Positions 28,453 to 38,910 of a stretch of DNA of 64,000 bases are shown here, piece by piece. Source of the DNA: Bacteroidales bacterium. GTDB taxonomy: Bacteria > Bacteroidota > Bacteroidia > Bacteroidales > UBA932. Where the stretch lies: NCBI GenBank assembly GCA_015060225.1, contig SUYX01000003.1, positions 38,884 to 102,883 on the forward strand, given 5' to 3'. Numbering within the stretch: position 1 is the stretch's first letter; every line of letters begins with the position of its first letter. The notes under the pieces are model-generated. The model made no database searches and was not told where the DNA came from. It saw nothing but the letters and a program-made list of their open reading frames with translations. The position numbers and the translations under genes were made by a program.

Positions 28453-29205
28453 ATGAAACCTCTTTTTATAGCAGGACCATGTGTTATAGAATCAACAGAA
28501 TGTCTTGACCAAGTTGCTCAAGAAATTGTACGTTTAAATCTGAAGTATGATATTGATATAATATTTAAATCATCTTTTGATAAGGCCAATCGCACTAGTA
28601 TAAATTCTTTCAGAGGTCCTGGCTTAGAGAAAGGTCTTACAATGCTTAATGATGTGCGTGAAAAGTACGGGTTGAAATTACTCACAGATATCCATGAAAG
28701 CTACCAGGCTTCTATAGCTGGACAAGTAGTTGATATACTTCAGATACCAGCATTTCTTTGTAGACAAACTGATTTATTGGTTGAAGCTGCAAAGACTGGA
28801 AAGATTGTAAATATCAAGAAAGCGCAATTCTTAAGTGGAATGGATATGGAGTACCCTGTGCAGAAGGTTCGTGAAAGTGGGAATGATAATGTGTGGCTGA
28901 CAGAAAGGGGTAATATATATGGATATAACAATTTGGCTGTAGATTTCCGTAACATAGCTGACATGAAAAAATATACAGATACTGTAATTATGGATTGTAC
29001 ACATTCAGTTCAGCGACCAGGGGCTGCTGGTGGTAAAACAGGTGGTAATCGTGAATTCGTACCAGCGATGGCGCTTGCTGCGAAAGCATTTGGCGCAACA
29101 GGTTATTTCTTTGAAGTTCATCCAAATCCAGAAAACGCCAAGTCTGATGGTCCAAATATGCTTTATTTAAGAGATTTAGAGTCAGTGATAAAAAGTCTTC
29201 TTTAA
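28453..29205 (+). CDS. kdsA: 3-deoxy-8-phosphooctulonate (Kdo-8-P) synthase
   Basis: FIAGPCVIES, FKSSFDKANRTS, FRGPGLEKGL, KAQFLSG. Confidence 0.95.
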   Translation: MKPLFIAGPCVIESTECLDQVAQEIVRLNLKYDIDIIFKSSFDKANRTSINSFRGPGLEKGLTMLNDVREKYGLKLLTDIHESYQASIAGQVVDILQIPAFLCRQTDLLVEAAKTGKIVNIKKAQFLSGMDMEYPVQKVRESGNDNVWLTERGNIYGYNNLAVDFRNIADMKKYTDTVIMDCTHSVQRPGAAGGKTGGNREFVPAMALAAKAFGATGYFFEVHPNPENAKSDGPNMLYLRDLESVIKSLL

Positions 29206-29207
29206 TT

Positions 29208-29672
29208 ATGGTTCCTAATATCAAAGCTATTATACTGGATGTTGATGGGACATTGACTGATGGTAAAATTTATATGTCAGACAATGGGGAAATAATGAAG
29301 GCTTTTAATATAAAGGATGGTTATGCTTTAGCGAGATTATCTAAAAGCGAGATTACTCCTATTATTATAACAGGCCGTAAATCTAAAATTGTAGAAAAAA
29401 GAGCGCAAGAATTAAAAATCACAGAAGTACATCAGGGTATTGATGATAAACTGCCTAAACTGCTTGAAGTATGCGAACGATTGCACATATCGCCTTCTCA
29501 ATGTGCTTATATCGGGGATGATTTAAATGATATGGAATGTATGCAGGCATGTGGGTTAAAAGCTTGTCCGTCGGATGCTGTTCAAGGTATCAAAGAAGTA
29601 GTAGATTATGTCTGCAAATCCAAGGGAGGAGAAGGTGCAGTAAGAGAATTCTGTGATTATATTATTTTTTAA
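29208..29672 (+). CDS. kdsC: Kdo-8-P phosphatase, HAD family
   Basis: IILDVDGTLTDGKIYMSDNGE; IGDDLNDMECM. Confidence 0.92.
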   Translation: MVPNIKAIILDVDGTLTDGKIYMSDNGEIMKAFNIKDGYALARLSKSEITPIIITGRKSKIVEKRAQELKITEVHQGIDDKLPKLLEVCERLHISPSQCAYIGDDLNDMECMQACGLKACPSDAVQGIKEVVDYVCKSKGGEGAVREFCDYIIF

Positions 29673-29688
29673 CAACGGGAAAATATTT

Positions 29689-30645
29689 ATGGAAAATAAA
29701 ACTTTAATAATAGAAACTGGCAAGAAGTGTTTGAAGGATGAAGCTAACGCATTAATTAACATTATCTCTCATATAGGGGATGATTTTGTTAAAGCTGTAG
29801 AGTTAATACATAATTGTAAAGGTAAGTTTATTATTACTGGTGTAGGTAAGAGTGGTCATGTGGGTAGAAAAATAGCTGCTACTTTAGCTAGTCTTGGAAC
29901 ACCATCTTTCTTTGTTAATCCACTTGATGCTTTTCATGGTGATTTAGGTATGTTTGACCCCGCAGATGTTGTCATGGCTATATCTTATAGTGGTAATACA
30001 GATGAATTATTACGTTTTATTCCAATGTTGATAGATAGAAAAATCCCAATCATTGGAATGTCAGGAAATCCAAATTCTTTGTTAGCTCAGTATTCACAAT
30101 GTCATTTGAATGTAGCTGTTGAAAGAGAAGCCGATCCATTAAATTTGGCTCCTACTTCATCCACAACTTGCCAAATTGCTATGGGTGATGCTTTGGCATG
30201 CGCTTTAGTTAAAGTTAGAAATTTTAAGGATACAGACTTTGCACAATTTCATCCAGGTGGTAGCTTAGGCAAGAAACTTCTTTCAAAGGTTAAAGACTAT
30301 ATGGTAAGTATTAATTTGCCAGTAGTCTCTTTAGATATGAAGATTAGCGATACAATAATTGAAATTAGTAAGACAAAGCAAGGTATAGCTGTTGTATTGG
30401 AAAATAATGTCATAGTTGGTGTTGTCACTGATGGTGATGTACGACGTGCAATGAAGAATAACCAGGATGAATTCTTCTCGCTTACAGTACAAGATATAAT
30501 GAGTACTACACCTAAAACAATTAACTATATGTCAAAACTCACAGAAGCAGGTGAGAAGATGAGAGAATTTAATATTCATTCATTGATAGTAGTGGATGAT
30601 TCCAATCAATTTGTTGGTATTATTGATGCTTTCCAATGTCTATAA
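29689..30645 (+). CDS. kdsD: D-arabinose-5-phosphate isomerase KdsD/KpsF (SIS + CBS domains)
   Basis: GKFIITGVGKSGHVGRKIAATLASLGTPSFFV; two C-terminal CBS domains. Confidence 0.93.
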   Translation: MENKTLIIETGKKCLKDEANALINIISHIGDDFVKAVELIHNCKGKFIITGVGKSGHVGRKIAATLASLGTPSFFVNPLDAFHGDLGMFDPADVVMAISYSGNTDELLRFIPMLIDRKIPIIGMSGNPNSLLAQYSQCHLNVAVEREADPLNLAPTSSTTCQIAMGDALACALVKVRNFKDTDFAQFHPGGSLGKKLLSKVKDYMVSINLPVVSLDMKISDTIIEISKTKQGIAVVLENNVIVGVVTDGDVRRAMKNNQDEFFSLTVQDIMSTTPKTINYMSKLTEAGEKMREFNIHSLIVVDDSNQFVGIIDAFQCL

Positions 30646-30648
30646 TCT

Positions 30649-31197
30649 ATGAATGAAACTATAAGGCTTCCATGGATTGATACAGTAAAAGGTCTGGGTA
30701 TATTGCTGGTATTTTTAGGTCATAGTAGTATACCTGTGGCGCATAGTATTTATATGTTCCATATGCCGTTATTCTATATATTATGCGGGTTATGTTGGGA
30801 TACAAATAAATATATTTCCCTTCCGTTTAGATCCTATTGGAAGAAGAAGTTTAGGTCCTATATAATACCATATTTAAAAATATCTATAGTTTGTCTTCTT
30901 TTGTATGGCGTATTATACAATGGTATCACAATGGGTATTAATGATGCTTATTGGACTAAACTTGCTAAATATATCTTGGGATTATTTGTATTCTCGCGAG
31001 GAACAACAGAGTGGATGCCACGTTGTAGCCCTATATGGTTCTTGACTTGTATTTTCTTTGCAGAGATAATGTTGTACTTTGTTCGTAAACAGAGCACTTA
31101 CAAGCAAGTAGTGTTAATTCTATTGTCAGCCTTATTAGGTTATGTTTTTTCTTTGGCAGTCAAACTGCCCATGAACATTGAAAATGTCCGAAGGTAA
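30649..31197 (+). pseudogene. C-terminally truncated acyltransferase-3 family protein
   Basis: RLPWIDTVKGLGILLVFLGHSSIPVAHSIYMFHMPLFYILCGL; ends at 182 aa, about half the usual length of the family. Confidence 0.65.
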
Positions 31198-31215
31198 AAA
31201 AATATTTGTGTTAAT

Positions 31216-31872
31216 ATGAAAACGGTTGCATTTGTTCCAATACGCCTGAATAGCAAAAGAGTTGTCGGAAAAAATTTAAAAAATTTAGGTAATAAGCCAT
31301 TAATGTGCTATGTCTTGGAGACATTAGCAAAAGTTAGTGGTGTGGATGATGTATATGTATATTGCAGTAGTGAAGATGTTATTCCCTACCTTCCTGAAGG
31401 TGTAAAATATTTGAAACGTCCAGAATTCTTGGACAGCGATGAAACTTTAGGGAAGGAAATATACGAAGAGTTTACAAAAACTATAGATGCTGATGTTTAT
31501 ATTCTTGCACACACCACATCACCGTTCCTAAAAATTGAAACTTTTGAGAATGCACTTAATAAGATAAAGAATGAAGATTTTGACTCTGCATTCTCCGCAG
31601 AGAAGGTGCAGACTTTTACATGGTTCGGAGGGAAACCTCTAAATTATGATTTAAAAGAAATACCACGTACTCAAACGATAGAGCCAATTTATGTAGAAAC
31701 ATCTGCATTTTTTATGTTTAAAAAAGATGTTTGGAAAGTACATAAACAGAGAATTGGATTTAATCCTTATATCGCACTCGTAGACAAGATTGAAGGAGTG
31801 GATATCGACTGGCCTGAAGATTTTGAATTTGCCGAAAAAATATTAGAATCATACAAAGTAAATTTAAAATGA
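31216..31872 (+). CDS. CMP-sugar cytidylyltransferase (NeuA/acylneuraminate-like)
   Basis: VAFVPIRLNSKRVVGKNLKNLGNKPLMCYVLETL; IDWPEDFEFAE. Confidence 0.85.
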   Translation: MKTVAFVPIRLNSKRVVGKNLKNLGNKPLMCYVLETLAKVSGVDDVYVYCSSEDVIPYLPEGVKYLKRPEFLDSDETLGKEIYEEFTKTIDADVYILAHTTSPFLKIETFENALNKIKNEDFDSAFSAEKVQTFTWFGGKPLNYDLKEIPRTQTIEPIYVETSAFFMFKKDVWKVHKQRIGFNPYIALVDKIEGVDIDWPEDFEFAEKILESYKVNLK

Positions 31873-33329
31873 CCAATCAAGGGCTGAAAGCAAAAACAAT
31901 TAGAGGCGTAACATGGACAGCTTTAGATACTGTACTTAAGTACGGTATAACCTTTGTCGTGGGTATTGTTCTCGCAAGATTGTTAACTCCAGACGAGTAT
32001 GGTCTTATTGGTATATTGACAATCTTTATCGAACTATTCAATATCATTATTGATGGAGGATTTGCTAATGCTTTAATACGTAAACAGGATGCTGAGGATA
32101 TAGATTTTAGTACGGTTTTTTATACGAACCTATTATTATCTATATGTATGGCCTTGCTGTTGTATTGCAGTGCAGGCTTAATTGCTGATTTTTTTAAGAG
32201 GGAGGAGCTTATACCACTAACTCATATTATGTCCTCTGTTGTTGTTATAAATTCTTTAGCGATTGTACAAAGAACAAGACTAACTAAGAAAATTGATTTT
32301 AAGACTCAAACTAAGGTCTCTTTTTTTTCTTCTGTTTTTAGTGGAGTTGTCGGTATAACAATGGCATTTACTGGTTTTGGTGTATGGGCATTAGTTGGAC
32401 AACAAATAGCAAGTGCTCTTATGACAGCTATTTTGTTATGGTATGTGAGTAAATGGATGCCGAAGTGGGAATTTTCATGGAAGAGTTTTAAAGAGATGTG
32501 GGGCTTTGGTTGGAAATTATTATTAAGCGGTATATTTAATTCTCTTTCTTCACAAGTTCATAGTGCTGTTATAGGTAAGTGCTTTAGTCCTGCAACGTTA
32601 GGACAATATACTCGAGCGCATCAATTTGGCTCGTTGTTTTCAGGAAATTTTACGGCAGTTATTCAACGTGTTACTTTTCCTGTTTTAAGTACGATTCAAG
32701 ATGATCTTAACCGGTTGAAGAGTTCTTATAAGCGAGTAATCAGAATGACGGTGCTCCCAACTTTCATTTTGATGATGTTATTAGCGGCATGTGCAAAACC
32801 TCTTCTGATAACCCTAATTGGAGAGAAATGGGATCAAGCTTCTGTTTTTCTCCAGATATTATGTTTTAATATGATGTTATTTCCTCTACATTCTTTAAAC
32901 TTAAATGCTATTCAAGTGATGGGTAGAAGTGATTTGACACTTAAGATAAACATAATAAAAAACTTGCTAATTATAATACCTGTCACTCTTGGTATACTCT
33001 TTAATATTTATTGGATGTTGGTGGCTGATGTAGTGAAAGGATATGTGTGCTATTACCTAAATGCATATTATTCAAGGTATCTTCTAAATTATCCAATAGA
33101 GGAACAAGTAAAGGACATTATGCCCTCTTTGGGAGTTGCTTTAGGTTGTGCAGTTCCAACGTATCTGATTAGTTTTATCCTGCTTCCCTCATATGTGCTA
33201 CTATTCATACAAATGATTTTTGGTGGAGTTTTAGCATTAATCATCTGTGAGAAATCTAAGCTACCTGAATACTTAGAACTTAAAGGCATTGTCATGCCAA
33301 TCATCAATAAGATAATCAAACGAAAATAA
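31869..33329 (+). CDS. Wzx-type flippase / lipopolysaccharide biosynthesis protein
   Basis: 12+ TM; TIRGVTWTALDTVLKYGITFVVGIVLARLLTPDEYGLIGI. Confidence 0.92.
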   Translation: MTNQGLKAKTIRGVTWTALDTVLKYGITFVVGIVLARLLTPDEYGLIGILTIFIELFNIIIDGGFANALIRKQDAEDIDFSTVFYTNLLLSICMALLLYCSAGLIADFFKREELIPLTHIMSSVVVINSLAIVQRTRLTKKIDFKTQTKVSFFSSVFSGVVGITMAFTGFGVWALVGQQIASALMTAILLWYVSKWMPKWEFSWKSFKEMWGFGWKLLLSGIFNSLSSQVHSAVIGKCFSPATLGQYTRAHQFGSLFSGNFTAVIQRVTFPVLSTIQDDLNRLKSSYKRVIRMTVLPTFILMMLLAACAKPLLITLIGEKWDQASVFLQILCFNMMLFPLHSLNLNAIQVMGRSDLTLKINIIKNLLIIIPVTLGILFNIYWMLVADVVKGYVCYYLNAYYSRYLLNYPIEEQVKDIMPSLGVALGCAVPTYLISFILLPSYVLLFIQMIFGGVLALIICEKSKLPEYLELKGIVMPIINKIIKRK

Positions 33330-33333
33330 TCAT

Positions 33334-34530
33334 ATGTACAACAAACAAATCACAGTAACCAGTCCGTTACTTCCCAATTTGAATGAGTTCCATGCGCTCT
33401 TGAAAGAGATATGGGACTCCAAGTGGATTACCAACAATGGTTCGTTTCACCGTCAGTTGGAGGCAGCTCTCGCAGAATACCTCAAGGTGCCATATGTATC
33501 ATTGTTTACTAATGGTACACTCCCGTTGCTCACAGCCCTTCAGGCTTTGAGAATCACTGGTGAAGTGATTACTACACCATACTCTTTTGTTGCAACTACA
33601 CACTCTATCTGGTGGAACGGTTGTAAACCAGTCTTTGTGGACGTAGACCTTAAGACTGGAAATATGGATCCGGATAAGATTGAGGCTGCCATCACTCCTC
33701 GTACAACTGCTATTATGCCGGTACACTGCTATGGTAAGCCTTGTGATGTTCGCAGGATTAAGGGAATCGCAGACAAATTTGGTCTGAAAGTAATCTATGA
33801 TGCAGCTCACGCTTTTGCGTTGGAGATTCCAAAGGATGAGGCTGATTATAAGGTGTCTTTTGATGGATCCAACAATGTGTTCAATCCTTCACAAGCGGCA
33901 AAGAAGGTAGAGGTGGAAACTGAATCTATCCTCAATTGGGGTGATATGTCAACTTTGAGTTTCCATGCAACAAAAGTGTACAACACAATTGAGGGTGGTG
34001 CAATGATTATGCATGATGCTGAGACCAAGAAACGTATTGACTATCTGAAAAACTTCGGTTTTGCAGGTGAAACTACCGTTGTTGGACCTGGTATTAACTC
34101 TAAAGTGGATGAGATGCGTGCAGCATATGGCCTCTTGAACTTAAAGCAGGTTGATGCAGCTATTGAGGCTCGTAAAAAGACTGCAGACGTGTACCGTGAG
34201 ACGTTGAGAGGAGTAAGCGGCTTAACTTTCTATGAAGATATGCCGGGAGTAAAGCATAATTACAGCTACTTCCCAATGTTCATTGATGCAGAGAAATACG
34301 GTATGACTCGTGATGAACTCTACTTCAAGATGAAGGAGGCAAATATACTTGGCAGACGTTATTTCTATCCGCTAATTAGTGAGTTCTCCACTTATAGAGG
34401 TTTAGAGTCTGCACGTAAAGAAAACCTTCCTAATGCTCATAAGATGGCAGATACTGTGATTTGTCTGCCTATGCATCATAAACTATCTGAGGGGGATATG
34501 GAAAGAATACTTAAACTGATTGTAAAATAA
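33334..34530 (+). CDS. DegT/DnrJ/EryC1 family aminotransferase
   Basis: YVSLFTNGTLPLLTALQAL, TPYSFVATTHSIWWNGCKPVFVDVD, LSFHATKVYNTIEGGAMI. Confidence 0.93.
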   Translation: MYNKQITVTSPLLPNLNEFHALLKEIWDSKWITNNGSFHRQLEAALAEYLKVPYVSLFTNGTLPLLTALQALRITGEVITTPYSFVATTHSIWWNGCKPVFVDVDLKTGNMDPDKIEAAITPRTTAIMPVHCYGKPCDVRRIKGIADKFGLKVIYDAAHAFALEIPKDEADYKVSFDGSNNVFNPSQAAKKVEVETESILNWGDMSTLSFHATKVYNTIEGGAMIMHDAETKKRIDYLKNFGFAGETTVVGPGINSKVDEMRAAYGLLNLKQVDAAIEARKKTADVYRETLRGVSGLTFYEDMPGVKHNYSYFPMFIDAEKYGMTRDELYFKMKEANILGRRYFYPLISEFSTYRGLESARKENLPNAHKMADTVICLPMHHKLSEGDMERILKLIVK

Positions 34531-34548
34531 TAAAGGAACTAGATAATT

Positions 34549-35448
34549 ATGAACAGAAACATGCAAGATACACGTGCTTTCCTTGAAAGTATTAACATGC
34601 CTGGTGGCGATCTTTATTCACTTCCTACTTCGGACAAACGCTTTCCAGATGGTGGACAATATCGTTTTGAAGTTCCAGGTATTCAGGGTCCTGGTCCTAT
34701 GAAAGCTCTTTTGGAGCAGCTGGATAAGTATGGTATTCAGATTCATCGTGTAACTCAGACCAAGGGTATTATGTTCCTTACAGACGAGGAAATCAAAACA
34801 ATGGTTGAGTACGCAAAAAAATGGAAAGTAGAGCTTGTATTAGCTTGTGGTCCTCGTGCAACTACCGACACTTCAGCAAGCGTGAAGACTGACGAAGGAC
34901 AGCGTATGGGCTACCGCCTTCGAGGTCAGGAACAGATTGTTCGTGGTATTGAGGAAATACGTCGTGGTGCACGTCTTGGTGTCCGTGGTTTCCTTATTTA
35001 CGATGAGGGCCTTCTTTATGCATTGAATGAAGCTCGTAAGATAGGATATATTCCAGCAGATTGTCACTTCAAGATTTCTGCACATTCAGGTCATGCAAAT
35101 CCTTGCTCTGCTCATGTACTTGAAACCTTAGGTGCTGATAGTATCAATCCTGTACGTGATATTCAGGTACAAATGCTAGCTTCGATGCGTGCTGCAATTG
35201 ATTGTCCTATTGACTTGCACACGGAGAATCCTAAATCTTCAGGAGGTTTTATCCGTCATTATGAAGTGCCTGAGTTTGTACGTGTAGCAGCACCAGTATA
35301 CCTTAAGACTGGCGGTTCTGTTGCAGCAAACCATAGTTATGACACTACCGAGAAAGAGGCTAAACAAAGAGCAAAACAGATTCTCCTTGTGAAGAGAATG
35401 TTGGATGAATATTACCCTGATGCAATTGTTTCTAGTAAAAAATTATAG
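34549..35448 (+). CDS. TIM-barrel-type protein, possibly U32-peptidase-like; function unknown
   Basis: alternating beta/alpha pattern (VELVLACGPRATT, GVRGFLIYDEG, HFKISAHSGHANP, PIDLHTENPKSSGG); no diagnostic motif recognised. Confidence 0.45.
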   Translation: MNRNMQDTRAFLESINMPGGDLYSLPTSDKRFPDGGQYRFEVPGIQGPGPMKALLEQLDKYGIQIHRVTQTKGIMFLTDEEIKTMVEYAKKWKVELVLACGPRATTDTSASVKTDEGQRMGYRLRGQEQIVRGIEEIRRGARLGVRGFLIYDEGLLYALNEARKIGYIPADCHFKISAHSGHANPCSAHVLETLGADSINPVRDIQVQMLASMRAAIDCPIDLHTENPKSSGGFIRHYEVPEFVRVAAPVYLKTGGSVAANHSYDTTEKEAKQRAKQILLVKRMLDEYYPDAIVSSKKL

Positions 35449-35451
35449 TTA

Positions 35452-36657
35452 ATGAAGCAAAAGAAGTTGATGCTTTTAGGAGGTATCCGTTATCTTCTTC
35501 CAGTGATTAAGTCAGCTCATGAGCAGGGATACTATGTGATTACAGCAGATTATTTGCCGGACAATATTGCACATCAGTATTCAGACGAGTATGTCAACGT
35601 CAGTATCATTGATAAAGAGGCAGTACTGAAGGTTGCTCGTGAGAAAGAAATTGATGGTATCATGTCTTTTGGTGTAGATCCTGGAGTGATAGCTGCGTCA
35701 TATGTACAGAATCAGATGGGATTACCTTCTTTCGGACCTTATGAATCTGTGGACATCCTTCAACATAAAGATAAGTTTCGTGCTTTTTTGACTGAGAATG
35801 GATTTAATGTGCCTTGGGCATTCGGATTCCCATCAGAAACAGAAGCTTGGGAATCACGTGATAAATTTACCTATCCGTTGATTGTAAAGCCTACTGACTC
35901 TGCAGGTAGCAAGGGTTGTACTCGTGTTGATTTTGAGGAGGAGTTGATGGCTGCAATTCAGTATGCTTTTAAATATACAATTAGTGGTCATATCATTATC
36001 GAAGAATTTTTGGATAAGAAAGGCTGCTCATCTGATACTGATAGCTATGCACAGGATGGTCAGTTGAAGTTTGTTAGTTTCTCTGCCCAGCGTTTTGATG
36101 TTCAGGCAGTAAACCCTTACGCTCCATCAGCTTACTCATGGCCTTCTACTTTTACCAAAGAGGAAGAGGAGTATCTGACAAGTGAAATACAGCGATTGAT
36201 TACCCTTCTTGATATGAAGACTTCTGTATTCAATATTGAGGTACGTGTAGCTACCAACAATAAGCCTTACATTATGGAACTTACTCCTAGAGGTGGAGGT
36301 AATCGTCTTTGCGAGATGCTTAGATATGCTACGGGTGTGGATATGATTACTGCTATAACTCGTGCCATGGTTGGTGATGAACCAGAAGTAATTGAGCAGA
36401 AACCATATAATGGACATTGGGCAGAAATTATTCTCCATGCAGACAATGCAGGAGAGTTTGTAGGCTTGCAAATTGACCATTCTCTTCCTGCAGAAATTGT
36501 AGAGGAAGATTTGTGGGTTAAACCAGGTGACTTTGTCCATGGTTTTGAGGCTGCAAACGATGCTATTGGAACCCTTGTACTTCGTTTTGAGAATGCAGAA
36601 GATTTGGAAAAAGCAATAACTAATCAGGGCGAATGGTTGAAGGTTGTGACCAAATAA
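35452..36657 (+). CDS. ATP-grasp domain carboxylate ligase
   Basis: YPLIVKPTDSAGSKGCTRVD; HIIIEEFL; VFNIEVRV...PYIMELTPRGGGNRL. Confidence 0.88.
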   Translation: MKQKKLMLLGGIRYLLPVIKSAHEQGYYVITADYLPDNIAHQYSDEYVNVSIIDKEAVLKVAREKEIDGIMSFGVDPGVIAASYVQNQMGLPSFGPYESVDILQHKDKFRAFLTENGFNVPWAFGFPSETEAWESRDKFTYPLIVKPTDSAGSKGCTRVDFEEELMAAIQYAFKYTISGHIIIEEFLDKKGCSSDTDSYAQDGQLKFVSFSAQRFDVQAVNPYAPSAYSWPSTFTKEEEEYLTSEIQRLITLLDMKTSVFNIEVRVATNNKPYIMELTPRGGGNRLCEMLRYATGVDMITAITRAMVGDEPEVIEQKPYNGHWAEIILHADNAGEFVGLQIDHSLPAEIVEEDLWVKPGDFVHGFEAANDAIGTLVLRFENAEDLEKAITNQGEWLKVVTK

Positions 36658-37619
36658 AGGCGATTGGAGGCTATTTTGAGTTAGCCGATACGGTTTATGA
36701 GTGCAGAAGATTGCCTATTGACGGAGTAGCTCTTAATACGTGCCGTAATGCTTTGGAATATATTATTCTCCAATTGCATGATGTTAGACGAATCCTAGTT
36801 CCTTATTATACATGTGAAGCAGTCATTGAACCTCTGAAAAGATTGCATATAGAATATGTGTTTTATCACATTAACGAGCATTTAGAGATTGCAGATGAAA
36901 TAGCTCTACAGGATGGTGATTACCTCATAGTTAACAACTATTTTGGAATTAAGGATGCTTATATTATAGAGCTGGCAAGTGAGTATGGAGATAAGTTAAT
37001 TGTAGATAATGCTCAAGCTCTGTTTGCTTCTGTTTTTCCGAACATCAAAGCCGCATATAGTACGCGCAAGTATGTAGGAGTTGCTGATGGAGGTTTTGCA
37101 GTAGGAGTCTCAGATGAATCAGTTTTTAATTATGTGGTAGATGACTCTTCTAATCATGATTCTCATCTATTGATTCGTAAAGAAAAGGGAGCAGAAGCTG
37201 GTTTTAAAGATTATCAGGCCAATGAGTGCAAACTTGATAATCAACCTATTCGAAGAATGTCTCCTCAAACAAAGATGATATTGTCTCATATAGATTATGA
37301 TTCAATAATCAAGAAAAGACGACAGAATTATGAATATCTGAATAATGCTCTTGGAGAAAAGAATCTCCTACAATTACCATCAATTGATTCATTTACTTGT
37401 CCTATGGTATATCCATTCATGACTGATGATAAATTTTTAAGAGGATGTCTGATACAGAACAAGGTTTTTGTAGCTCGTTACTGGCCGAATGTTTTAAGGT
37501 GGTGTAATGAAGAAGGATTAGAATATAAATTGGCTGCTAAGATTATACCGCTTCCTATTGATCAGAGATATGGTCTGGAAGATATGGGAAAAATAATAGA
37601 AATAATAATAAGTCATTAA
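36633..37619 (+). CDS. DegT-like PLP-dependent aminotransferase family protein (divergent)
   Basis: NTCRNALEYIILQ, VPYYTCEAVIEPLKRL, IVDNAQALF, STRKYVGVADGGFAVG. Confidence 0.65.
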   Translation: MVEGCDQIKAIGGYFELADTVYECRRLPIDGVALNTCRNALEYIILQLHDVRRILVPYYTCEAVIEPLKRLHIEYVFYHINEHLEIADEIALQDGDYLIVNNYFGIKDAYIIELASEYGDKLIVDNAQALFASVFPNIKAAYSTRKYVGVADGGFAVGVSDESVFNYVVDDSSNHDSHLLIRKEKGAEAGFKDYQANECKLDNQPIRRMSPQTKMILSHIDYDSIIKKRRQNYEYLNNALGEKNLLQLPSIDSFTCPMVYPFMTDDKFLRGCLIQNKVFVARYWPNVLRWCNEEGLEYKLAAKIIPLPIDQRYGLEDMGKIIEIIISH

Positions 37620-37620
37620 A

Positions 37621-38910
37621 ATGGAAAATAAAGAAAATGTGCTGATAATGGGTGGAAATATTCCACATCGTGAACTTATACTTAAAATTAAAAAGCGTGG
37701 GTATTATACTATATTAGTGGACTATCTTGAAAATCCTGTAGCGAAAGATGTTGCAGATTTACATATACAGGAAAGTATTCTTGATATAGATAAGGTTATG
37801 GAAATAGCTAATAAATACAAGCCTAAGTTTATTGCTAATTTATGTGTAGATAGAGCAATGGTACCAACTGCTTATGTTTGTGAAAAATTGGGGATTCATA
37901 ACTTTGTTAACTATGAACAATCCTTAAATGTTACAGATAAATGTAGAATGAAACAAGTTTTTTTTGATAATGAGATAAAAACAACTGCATTTTATTCTGT
38001 AACAAATGATACTGATATAGATAGCTTGTCATTTAATTATCCAGTCGTTATAAAACCTGCAGATGCATCAGGCTCTATTGGTGTAAAAAAAATACTTACC
38101 CAACAAGGTCTTTATGAATATCTTCCCAAAGCTTTCGAGATTAGTCGTTCGGGTGGAGTTGTAATTGAAGAATTTTGTGATGATTTAGAAGTGTCTATAG
38201 ATTGTTTTGTACAAAACAATGAGATTGATATATTACTCGTTCGTCAGAAAATGAAGAAGAAAAGTTCAGATAGTCTTGTCTATCCTTTAGGATCCATTAT
38301 ATTGAATGAATATCCATGTAATTCTGGTGAGAATATAAAAAGAATGGCTCGTAAGATTGTAGATACTTTTAGACTCAATAATACTCCGTTTTTTTTGCAG
38401 GCTTTTATCAATAAGGAAGGAGAATTATCCATGATTGAATTTGGTGTACGTATTGGAGGTGGTATGAGCTATCAAATTATCAAGTCATCTACTGGATTTG
38501 ATATAATGGATGCGGCTTTGGATTGTTATGAGAAAAAAAATACAAAAATTAGTTATCATACCCCTCAATATATTTATTCTACCAATTACATATTTACAAA
38601 TTCTGGGATATTTAGTCATATAGAAGGTTTTGAAGATCTGCTTTCTGATGGAACAATCGATAAATTTGTCACATTGGCAGTTCAAGGACATCAATCTGAT
38701 GGCATAGTTACCAGTAGAAATAAAACAGGATATTTTTTCATTCATGCTGAAAACATCCATACTTTGTTTGAAAAGACAAGATATATTGTTTCTAAGCTTG
38801 AGGTAATGGATGTACAAGGCAAGGCTATAATGAAGAAGGAACTTTTCGATGAAACATTAAACTATATTGAACCTTATTATTCATTAAATAATGATACACC
38901 ATCAATATAA
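37621..38910 (+). CDS. ATP-grasp domain protein
   Basis: YPVVIKPADASGSIGVKKILT; GVVIEEFCDDLEVSIDCFV; MIEFGVRIGGGMSYQI. Confidence 0.87.
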   Translation: MENKENVLIMGGNIPHRELILKIKKRGYYTILVDYLENPVAKDVADLHIQESILDIDKVMEIANKYKPKFIANLCVDRAMVPTAYVCEKLGIHNFVNYEQSLNVTDKCRMKQVFFDNEIKTTAFYSVTNDTDIDSLSFNYPVVIKPADASGSIGVKKILTQQGLYEYLPKAFEISRSGGVVIEEFCDDLEVSIDCFVQNNEIDILLVRQKMKKKSSDSLVYPLGSIILNEYPCNSGENIKRMARKIVDTFRLNNTPFFLQAFINKEGELSMIEFGVRIGGGMSYQIIKSSTGFDIMDAALDCYEKKNTKISYHTPQYIYSTNYIFTNSGIFSHIEGFEDLLSDGTIDKFVTLAVQGHQSDGIVTSRNKTGYFFIHAENIHTLFEKTRYIVSKLEVMDVQGKAIMKKELFDETLNYIEPYYSLNNDTPSI

